Positions 1 through 6,429 of a DNA stretch of 6,429 bases are shown here, in pieces; positions within the stretch are counted from its first letter, which is position 1; every line of letters begins with the position of its first letter. Source of the stretch: Vitreoscilla sp. (lineage in GTDB: Bacteria; Pseudomonadota; Gammaproteobacteria; Burkholderiales; Burkholderiaceae); assembly GCA_014378125.1 (NCBI GenBank), contig JACMOG010000357.1:1-6429 (forward strand), read 5' to 3'. The notes under the pieces were generated by a model. The model saw nothing but the letters and a program-made list of their open reading frames with translations. It made no database searches and was not told where the DNA came from. A program made the position numbers and the translations under genes.

Positions 1-313
1 GCCGCGGGGGGGGGGGGCCCCGCCGCAGGGGGAAAGGGAGGACGGTGGTGCGGGGAGGCCCCCCCCACCCCCCCCGGGCCGCGCGGTCTCGACCAGAAAC
101 AGCGCGGTCTCGACCAGAAACATCGAGCCCTCGTTCAGCGGCGAGCGAGACAGCGCCATCCCAGACGAATGAATAGGCCGGCAATGCCCCGCTTGATGCG
201 CCCAATGGACAGCCGGACGGCATCGCAGAATCCGTGGGAACCGACCTCCTTTGCCCGAGTGCCCCGCGCATGACCACCCCTTCCACCGTCCGGCAGCCCG
301 CAGTCTGAAGACC
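1..313. other. Upstream region without a supported gene
   Basis: No coding region is convincing here. The first 80 bases are low complexity: a run of 12 G at 6-17, then two runs of eight C at 59-66 and 68-75 separated by a single A. A 21-bp tandem duplication follows (81-122). From about 123 to 313 the sequence has ordinary composition for this genome and should contain the promoter of the secretion operon. I could not find a -35/-10 pair with acceptable spacing, nor a sigma-54 type GG-N10-GC element. Several minus-strand frames are open, but this is expected at such high GC. A divergent gene start near 271 on the minus strand cannot be excluded. Confidence 0.6.
81..122. repeat. Exact 21-bp tandem duplication
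   Basis: Two identical, directly adjacent 21-base units occupy 81-101 and 102-122. Each starts GCGCGGTCTCGACC and ends AGAAACA. The unit length is a multiple of three, so it would insert seven codons if coding. On the minus strand it would read as a repeated seven-residue unit. Only two copies exist and there are no spacers, so it is not CRISPR. It sits directly after homopolymer runs, so it may be replication slippage or an assembly artefact at a contig end. Confidence 0.85.
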
Positions 314-2686
314 ATGAGCGACCGTCAGGATCCCTTCCTGGAATTCGATTCCGGCACCAGCCGTCGCGAAAGCGACGAGTCGGCGCCGGCGGGCGCGCGC
401 CCGTCCAGCGAAGACGGCATCCCGACGCTGGACGACCTGGCGGAGCTGGACGCGATCGGCGTCGACCACGACGCGCTGCTGCATTCGATGGTGTTCCTCA
501 CCCGCCACCACGGCAACGAGCGCTCGGCCGACTCGCTGCTCGATGGCATGCCCGTGGACGGCCTGCTGGGCCCGGACGAGGCCGTGCGCGTGATGAAGGC
601 CGCCGGCTACAACGCGGGGTTGATCCAGCGCCACCTGGGCGACATCCACCCGCTGCTGCTGCCCGCCATCCTGCTGCTGAAGAACGGCGATGCCTGCGTG
701 CTGGTGCAGCGCTTCGACGCCGAGCGAGGCGTCTCGCCGATGTGCGAAGTGGTGATGCCGGGCCCCGAATTCCATGTGTGCCGCGCCAGCGAGAGCGAGC
801 TCGAGATCGAGTATCTCGGCTTCGCGCTGGTGGCCACGCCGCAGCCGCAGCAGGCCACGAGCCGCGAGCAGCCGTTGCTGCTCGACGCCGAAAGCCACTG
901 GCTGTGGGGCACGCTGCGCCGCTTCATTCCGTACTACCGCTCGGCGATGCTCGCGGCGTTGCTCAGCAACGTGCTGATGCTCGTCAGCGGCCTCGTCACC
1001 TCGGTGGTCTACGACAAGGTGATCCCGCACCAGGCCTTCGTCACGCTGTGGGCGCTGGCCGGCGGCGCGGCGATCGCGCTGATGTTCGACCTGCTGGCGC
1101 GCCAGCTGCGCAGCCACCTCATCGACACGGCCGGCAAGAAGGCCGACCTGATCATCGGCTCGCTGCTGTTTCGCCAGACGCTGGGCGTGCGCATGGAGCA
1201 CCGGCCCGAGTCGGCCGGCAGCTACGCGCACCACATGGCGCAGGTGGAAGTGGTGCGCGAGTTCTTCGCCGGCGCCACGCTGTCGGCGCTCAGCGACGTG
1301 CCCTTCATCGTGCTGTACGTGGCCATGACCTTCGTCATCGGCGGCCCGCTCGGCTGGGTGCTGGTGCTGGCGATCCCGCTGCTGGTGGCGATGGCCCTCG
1401 GCATCCAGCGCAGCCTGCGCAAGGCCATGAGCGCGAACCTCACCCACCAGGCCGACTTGCAGGGCGTGATCGTCGAGGCGGTCGAGGGCCTGGAAGACCT
1501 GAAGGCCGTCGGCGCACAAGGTCGCTTCCTGCATCGCTACGAGGATGCGACCGCCGCCGCGGCGGAGACGGGCCTGAAGGCGCGCGGCATGTCCAGCTGG
1601 ACGAGCAACATGTCGATGGTGTCGCAGCAGCTCGTCACGCTGGTGATGCTGGTGTGGGGCGTGTACCTGATCCACGACGGCCTGGTGACCGGTGGCGCGC
1701 TCATCGGCGCCGTGATGTACGCCGGCCGCGCCGTGGCGCCGCTCAGCAGCGTGGTGAGCCTGGCCACGCGCTACCAGGGCGCGCGCGCCGCCATGATCTC
1801 TCTCGACCGCATGATGAGCCTGCCCACCGAGCGCGAGAAGGGCCGCAGCTACGTGACCGGCCACCGCGTGACGGGCGCCATCGCGCTCAACGAACTCAGC
1901 TTCGCCTATCCACAGACCAGCCAGTCGCTCGCCCCGCGCGTGCTCAAGGGCGTGACGGTGCGCGTGAAGGCCGGCGAACGCATCGCGATCCTGGGCCGCA
2001 TCGGCAGCGGCAAGTCCACCATCCTGCGCCTGATGGCCGGCCTCTACCAGCCCACCGAGGGCATGGTCGACGTCGACGGCCTCGACCTGCGCCAGATCGA
2101 CCCGGCCGACTACCGCATGCGCGTGGGCTTCGTCTCGCAGGAGCCGCGCCTGTTCAACGGCACGCTGCGCGACAACGTGATGATGGGACGCCCCAACCTC
2201 GACGCCTCGCGGCTGGCCGAGGTGGCACGCGTCACCGGCCTCGACCGCGTGGTGGCCGGGCATCCGCAGGGCTGGGAGCTGTCGGTGGGCGAGATGGGCG
2301 GCCTGCTCTCGGGCGGCCAGCGCCAACTGGTGGCGCTCGCGCGCTGCCTCATCACCAAGCCGCAGATCCTGTTGATGGACGAGCCCACCAGCTCGATGGA
2401 CGCGCAGTCGGAAGTGATGTTCCTGCGCCAGTTGAAGGAGGCCGCCGGCACGCGCACGCTGATCATGGTCACCCACCGTCCCGCGGTGCTGGAGCTGGTC
2501 GACCGCGTGATCGTGGTGGACGGCGGCAAGATCGTGCTCGACGGCCCGAAGGCCGCGGTGCTGGCCGCGTTGTCCGGCATCAAGCCGTCGGCGCCGGCGC
2601 AGCCGGGGCAGCAGCGCCCGGCCGCGGCCCCGCCGCCGGCGCAGGCCGCGCAACGGTCGGTCGAACCCGTGGCGCAAGCCGCCTGA
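314..2686 (+). CDS. Type I secretion system ATPase/permease (LapB/LssB-like ABC exporter)
   Basis: This is an inner-membrane ABC exporter that would power one-step export of a protein through a type I secretion channel together with the adaptor encoded just downstream. Taking ATG 314 as start gives 790 residues. Residues about 50-180 resemble a C39 peptidase-like domain, but the catalytic Cys position is lost (VDHDALLHSMVFLTRHHG from residue 50), as in HlyB/LapB exporters that do not cleave a Gly-Gly leader. Six hydrophobic segments lie at about 211-234, 241-263, 328-348, 351-371, 438-458 and 463-483. The ATPase domain is intact: Walker A GRIGSGKST at 561-569, Q-loop Gln609, signature LSGGQ at 665-669, Walker B ending Asp689-Glu690, and switch His721. 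The tail of about 35 residues is rich in Pro, Ala and Gln. An in-frame TTG at 251 would add 21 residues, but they look non-coding. ATG 314 has only a weak GAAG upstream, so the start is moderately certain. The protein is longer than typical LapB (roughly 720 residues) because of N- and C-terminal extensions. Confidence 0.93.
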   Translation: MSDRQDPFLEFDSGTSRRESDESAPAGARPSSEDGIPTLDDLAELDAIGVDHDALLHSMVFLTRHHGNERSADSLLDGMPVDGLLGPDEAVRVMKAAGYNAGLIQRHLGDIHPLLLPAILLLKNGDACVLVQRFDAERGVSPMCEVVMPGPEFHVCRASESELEIEYLGFALVATPQPQQATSREQPLLLDAESHWLWGTLRRFIPYYRSAMLAALLSNVLMLVSGLVTSVVYDKVIPHQAFVTLWALAGGAAIALMFDLLARQLRSHLIDTAGKKADLIIGSLLFRQTLGVRMEHRPESAGSYAHHMAQVEVVREFFAGATLSALSDVPFIVLYVAMTFVIGGPLGWVLVLAIPLLVAMALGIQRSLRKAMSANLTHQADLQGVIVEAVEGLEDLKAVGAQGRFLHRYEDATAAAAETGLKARGMSSWTSNMSMVSQQLVTLVMLVWGVYLIHDGLVTGGALIGAVMYAGRAVAPLSSVVSLATRYQGARAAMISLDRMMSLPTEREKGRSYVTGHRVTGAIALNELSFAYPQTSQSLAPRVLKGVTVRVKAGERIAILGRIGSGKSTILRLMAGLYQPTEGMVDVDGLDLRQIDPADYRMRVGFVSQEPRLFNGTLRDNVMMGRPNLDASRLAEVARVTGLDRVVAGHPQGWELSVGEMGGLLSGGQRQLVALARCLITKPQILLMDEPTSSMDAQSEVMFLRQLKEAAGTRTLIMVTHRPAVLELVDRVIVVDGGKIVLDGPKAAVLAALSGIKPSAPAQPGQQRPAAAPPPAQAAQRSVEPVAQAA

Positions 2687-2692
2687 CCCGCG

Positions 2693-3952
2693 ATGTTCGG
2701 GCGCAAGAAATCCGGTCCCGCGCTCGCGGGCGCCTCCGCCGGCGGACGCCCGCGCCGCGGCGACGACGCGTTCATGAGTGGCGTGCGCGCCGCCCAGGTA
2801 GTCGAGGCATCGCCTCAGGTCGTGTGGATCCTGTATCTCATCGCCGCCGTGCTGGTGGCCGCGATCACGTGGGCCTCGCTGGCGCGCGTCGACGAGGTCA
2901 CGAAGGCCGACGCCCGCGTGGTGCCCGAAGGCCACGAGCAGGTGATCGCCAGCCTCGAAGGCGGCATCCTGCACGAACTGCTGGTGCGCGAAGGCGAGCA
3001 GGTGGAGGAGGGCCAGCCGCTGGCCGAGCTCGACCCGACGCGCTACCAGTCGCAGCAGGCCGAGGGCGAGACCAAGCGCATCGCGCTGAAGGCGCAGATC
3101 GCGCGCCTGACCGCCGAGTCCACCGGACGCGCGCTCGAATTCCCGCCCGAGGTGCTGGCCCTGCCCAAGGTGGCCGACAGCGAGCGCGACAACTACGCCG
3201 CCCGCAAGCACGCGATGGACGATGCCGTGGGCTCCAACGGCCGCGGCATCGAGATGCTGCGCCGCGAGCTCCAGATGTCCGAGGCGATGGCCGCCAAGGG
3301 CCTGCTGTCCGAGGTGGAGGTGCTGCACCTGCGGCGCCAGATCAACGAGCTGAGCCTGCAGAGCTCCGACCGCCTCAACCGCTTCCGCCAGGACGCCAGC
3401 GCCGAGCTCACCAAGCTGCAGACCGACCTGGCCGCGCTCGAGGAGCAGCAGGCCGGGCGCCAGGACGTGCTCAGCCGCACCGTGATCAAGTCGCCGGTGC
3501 ATGGCCTCGTCAAGAACATCCGCAGCAACACCGTGGGCGGCATCGTCGGCCCCGGCGCGCCCATCATGGAGATCGTGCCCATCGGCAAGCGCACGCTCAT
3601 CGAGGCGCGCGTCAAACCGGGCGACATCGGCTTCCTGAAGGTGGGCCAGATCGCCAAGGTCAAGCTCTCCTCCTACGACTTCACCGTCTACGGCGGCCTG
3701 GACGGCGCGATCGAGTCGATCTCGCCCGACGCCATCGGCGATCCGGACCGCGCGTCCAGCGGCGGCGCCGACGCGACGTACTATCGCGTGATGCTGCACG
3801 TGGACAACAACACGCTGCACGAGAAGGGCAAGGCGCTCACCGTGCTGCCGGGCATGACCGGCAGCGCGGAGGTGAACATCGGCGAACGCTCGGTGCTCAA
3901 CTTCCTGCTGCGACCGATGCTGAAATCCAAGGAAGCGTTCCGCGAGCGCTGA
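2693..3952 (+). CDS. Type I secretion periplasmic adaptor, HlyD/LapC family
   Basis: This is a membrane fusion protein that would bridge the ABC exporter to a TolC-like outer-membrane channel. It has 419 residues. A basic cytoplasmic N-terminus (MFGRKK...) is followed by one transmembrane segment at about 43-65. Then comes the first half of a lipoyl-like domain at about 71-115, with the family hallmark SLEGGILHELLVREGEQV. A helical, coiled-coil-prone region rich in Leu, Glu, Gln and Arg covers about 120-260, and the second lipoyl half starts SPVHGLVKNI at residue 267. A C-terminal beta-barrel-like region follows, and the end is typical of this family (RSVLNFLLRPML...RER). The start lies 6 bp after the stop of the exporter gene with no clear Shine-Dalgarno sequence, so translation is probably coupled. 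An ATG at 2774 (Met28) is possible, but the RGDDAFM stretch just before it looks like conserved adaptor sequence, so I keep ATG 2693. Confidence 0.93.
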   Translation: MFGRKKSGPALAGASAGGRPRRGDDAFMSGVRAAQVVEASPQVVWILYLIAAVLVAAITWASLARVDEVTKADARVVPEGHEQVIASLEGGILHELLVREGEQVEEGQPLAELDPTRYQSQQAEGETKRIALKAQIARLTAESTGRALEFPPEVLALPKVADSERDNYAARKHAMDDAVGSNGRGIEMLRRELQMSEAMAAKGLLSEVEVLHLRRQINELSLQSSDRLNRFRQDASAELTKLQTDLAALEEQQAGRQDVLSRTVIKSPVHGLVKNIRSNTVGGIVGPGAPIMEIVPIGKRTLIEARVKPGDIGFLKVGQIAKVKLSSYDFTVYGGLDGAIESISPDAIGDPDRASSGGADATYYRVMLHVDNNTLHEKGKALTVLPGMTGSAEVNIGERSVLNFLLRPMLKSKEAFRER

Positions 3953-3957
3953 AATCC

Positions 3958-3962
3958 TGAGG
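3958..3962 (+). promoter_or_regulatory. Ribosome binding site for the gene at 3971
   Basis: TGAGG lies 8 bases upstream of ATG 3971, inside the 18-bp gap after the adaptor gene. It supports ATG 3971 as start and shows that this gene has its own initiation site, unlike the adaptor gene. Confidence 0.6.
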
Positions 3963-3970
3963 CACAAGAC

Positions 3971-5080
3971 ATGAGCAACCGCATCAACGACATCTTCAAC
4001 TCGATGGGCGGCGAGCGCGCGCTGATCACGCAGCAGGTGACGGCCTACCGCGACTACAGCCAGGCCGAGGTTTTCTTCCGCCTGGCGTGGGAGAAGTCGC
4101 AGCGCGTCGACGCGTTGCGCGAGCGCTTCGCGGGCCGGCGCATCGGCAAGATCTGCGTGGGCGCCAGCCTGGCCGCGGCCGGGCTGCAGCTGCCCGGCGT
4201 GGACATCGTGGCGTTGCCGAAGGACTACTTCGAGCGCGCCCTCGGCGACGGGCTGCCCGAGCTGCTGCAGGAGCTCGCCGGCGCCATCGTCGTCATCAAC
4301 AACAACGACTTCTCGCACGGCCAGTCGGCGCCCGGCATCATGCGCGCCTACGGCCAGGCCGACGACACCGTCTTCCTGGGCTGGGACTACGACAACCACC
4401 ACTGGATGGACGCCAGCCTGATGCTGGCCGCCCACACCGACCTGTACTTCCCGGCGCACCAGGAGAACATGTTCCTGCTGTCGCGCATGAACGCGCTCAC
4501 CTGCGGCCCGGTGCCGTGCGCCACGGTGCAGTGGTCGCAGCGCTTTCTCGAACAGCACCTCGAGCAGATGCTGCGCACAGAGCGCACCGACCAGCCGCTG
4601 GGCATGCACTTCTTCTACCAGGCGTTCGCGTTCCGCAACCAGACCGTGGTGACGCTGGGCAAGCACTTCCCCAACGTCGGCTTCGCCGATCGCGCCTTCC
4701 AGGTGAAGACGCCCGAGGACCGGCTGACCGAGTGGATCGCCCACAAGGCGCACTGGATCGTGCCCGTGCTCAACGACGTGCCGATCCGCATCTTCGATGC
4801 GCTGGCCAGTGGCGGCGTGCCCCTGCTGCCTGAGGCGCTGCGCTTCCTGGCGCCGGTGGCCTCGCTGCCGCGCGAGCATGTGGTGTTCTACGGCCCGCAG
4901 GACATCCTCGAGCCCGAGGCCGTGGTGGCGCGCGCCAACGCCGTGTTCGACCAGGGCGGCGCCGAGGGCATCGTCGCCCGCCATCGGTTGGGGGTAAACC
5001 AGCACCACGCGGCCGACCGCCTGTCCAGAATGCTCGACATGGCCCGGGAAAGACTCGAATTCGCGCCGCTTATCGGTTGA
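3971..5080 (+). CDS. Uncharacterised protein, putative GT-B-like glycosyltransferase
   Basis: I do not recognise this 369-residue protein as a named family. It has no signal peptide and no clear transmembrane helix, so it is probably cytoplasmic. The N-terminal half alternates hydrophobic strands and helices in a Rossmann-like way ([28 protein letters not shown]). A distinctive aromatic/His motif DYDNHHW starts at residue 139. The best functional hint is near the C-terminus: [20 protein letters not shown], starting at Asn268, followed by a [24 protein letters not shown] stretch in two parts. This order resembles the donor-binding domain of GT-B glycosyltransferases of the CgeB/'glycosyl transferases group 1' type (pattern R-x-F-E/D-A-L-A-x-G-G, then a loop, then 'V-x-Y-x-D-x-x-E-L'). 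Its place between a type I secretion pair and a UDP-xylose synthase fits sugar transfer, perhaps of xylose or a derived sugar, but no substrate can be read from the sequence. The last 30 codons use codons that are unusual for this window (TTG, GGG, GTA, AGA twice). It is certainly a real gene; the glycosyltransferase assignment is moderate at best. Confidence 0.8.
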   Translation: MSNRINDIFNSMGGERALITQQVTAYRDYSQAEVFFRLAWEKSQRVDALRERFAGRRIGKICVGASLAAAGLQLPGVDIVALPKDYFERALGDGLPELLQELAGAIVVINNNDFSHGQSAPGIMRAYGQADDTVFLGWDYDNHHWMDASLMLAAHTDLYFPAHQENMFLLSRMNALTCGPVPCATVQWSQRFLEQHLEQMLRTERTDQPLGMHFFYQAFAFRNQTVVTLGKHFPNVGFADRAFQVKTPEDRLTEWIAHKAHWIVPVLNDVPIRIFDALASGGVPLLPEALRFLAPVASLPREHVVFYGPQDILEPEAVVARANAVFDQGGAEGIVARHRLGVNQHHAADRLSRMLDMARERLEFAPLIG

Positions 5081-5107
5081 ACGGCGGCGGCCTTGAGGCA
5101 CGATCAT

Positions 5108-5133
5108 CGCTCCATCGATGGCGCCATGGAGCG
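5108..5133 (+). promoter_or_regulatory. Hairpin overlapping the ribosome binding site of the UDP-xylose synthase gene
   Basis: CGCTCCAT at 5108-5115 and ATGGAGCG at 5126-5133 are perfect inverted repeats of 8 bp with a 10-base loop (5116-5125). The right arm contains GGAG at 5128-5131, which is the Shine-Dalgarno sequence for ATG 5140 (8-base spacing). In the RNA the stem would hide that site. No T-run follows, so it is not an intrinsic terminator. Overlapping palindromes (CCATCGATGG and ATGGCGCCAT) allow competing folds. The inverted repeat is directly visible; a role in translation control is inference. Confidence 0.5.
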
Positions 5134-5139
5134 CGAGAA

Positions 5140-6149
<1,010 letters not shown>

Positions 6150-6150
<1 letters not shown>

Positions 6151-6429
6151 TGGCGCGAGACGGCGCCCCCGCGGCGCCGTCGCACCGAGTGTCCGAGATG
6201 GGTTTCCTCCACTTCCGCAGCCGCTGGCTCGCCACCGTCGCGCTGGCCCTGGCGCTGGGCGCCGTCGCCGGCGTGCCCGCGCCGGCGCGCGCCGTGTCGG
6301 CGTCGCTGGCCTCCTCGGGGCGCCAGCCGATCCCGCTCGACGCGCCGCGGCCCAAGCTGGAGCCGGCCGCCGCGGCGCTGAAGAACCGCTGCGTGGGCGA
6401 CGAGCCGGCCGAACCCAAGGCGGCCCCCA
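6150..6429 (+). CDS. Partial secreted or periplasmic protein of unknown function (N-terminus only)
   Basis: An open frame runs off the window end after 93 codons. Its ATG at 6150 shares one base with the stop of the UDP-xylose synthase gene (TGATG), which suggests translational coupling. A second ATG at 6198 (codon 17) gives a better Sec signal peptide: MGFLHFRSRW as n-region, a hydrophobic Leu/Ala/Val core, and a likely cleavage site after PAPARA, so the mature protein would begin near 6294 (VSASL). I give the longer form as outer limit but think 6198 is as likely to be the true start. The visible mature part is rich in Ala and Pro (LDAPRPKLEPAAAALKNRC) with one Cys. No lipobox is seen at the cleavage site, so it is not an obvious lipoprotein. 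No family can be assigned from this fragment. Its position in the operon suggests a cell-envelope role. Confidence 0.72.

Noticed and set aside
81..122. CRISPR array or phage attachment site
   Set aside because: There are only two adjacent copies without spacers, and there is no integrase or tRNA gene nearby.
1..271. Divergent minus-strand gene starting at ATG 271-269 with GGAAGG upstream
   Set aside because: The frame is open to the window edge, but other minus frames are also largely open, the last third translates homopolymers to poly-Gly/Pro, and the protein has no recognisable features.
251..313. TTG at 251 as start of the exporter gene
   Set aside because: The additional 21 residues (MPECPAHDHPFHRPAARSLKT) show no family character, TTG is a rare start, and ATG 314 fits a normal N-terminus.
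314..2686. Bacteriocin-processing exporter (active C39 peptidase)
   Set aside because: The catalytic Cys is missing from the N-terminal domain.
2110..2775. A 221-codon minus-strand open frame over the end of the exporter gene
   Set aside because: It is fully antisense to the ATPase domain and the start of the adaptor gene, has low-complexity Ala/Ser/Arg content and no recognisable domain.
742..3960. A 1072-codon open frame on the + strand in a different phase from the exporter and adaptor genes
   Set aside because: It overlaps two genes with clear, motif-rich family matches. Its translation is mostly Arg, Gly, Ala and Pro without motifs, which is the usual out-of-frame product of GC-rich codons.
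5077..5139. TTG at 5077 as start of the UDP-xylose synthase gene
   Set aside because: ATG 5140 has a GGAG at good spacing and places the NAD-binding motif at residue 8, as usual in this family.
5081..5139. Rho-independent terminator between the GT-like gene and the synthase gene
   Set aside because: The hairpin at 5108-5133 lacks a following T-run and is immediately followed by the start codon region.

Overview
The window is a high-GC stretch of bacterial DNA with strong G/C preference at third codon positions. All recognisable genes are on the + strand and packed head to tail. The protein types (LapB/LssB-type secretion ATPase, LapC-like adaptor, UDP-xylose synthase) and the codon use suggest a proteobacterium, probably a betaproteobacterium of the order Burkholderiales. 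That placement is inference from style, not from a marker gene.

Layout: positions 1-313 hold no gene I can defend. They begin with long G and C homopolymers and an exact 21-bp tandem duplication (81-122), which looks like a contig end or a low-complexity spacer. Then come: a type I secretion ATPase/permease with a degenerate, cysteine-less C39-like N-terminal domain (314-2686); its HlyD/LapC-type periplasmic adaptor (2693-3952); an uncharacterised 369-residue protein whose C-terminal part resembles the donor-binding half of GT-B glycosyltransferases (3971-5080); a UDP-glucuronate decarboxylase, i.e. UDP-xylose synthase (5140-6150); and the first 93 codons of a protein with an apparent Sec signal peptide, cut by the window edge (6150-6429).

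Spacing is 6 bp, 18 bp, 59 bp and a one-base overlap, with no terminator-like hairpin plus T-run between genes, so the five genes probably form one operon. The first two encode the inner-membrane and periplasmic parts of a type I secretion machine of the sort that exports large RTX adhesins. The outer-membrane TolC-like partner and the exported substrate are not in view. The next two suggest nucleotide-sugar supply (UDP-xylose) plus a possible sugar transferase. The most interesting reading is therefore a secretion operon coupled to glycosylation, either of the exported protein or of a surface polysaccharide. This is a hypothesis from gene order only. A hairpin that would cover the ribosome binding site of the UDP-xylose synthase gene is a second point worth checking.
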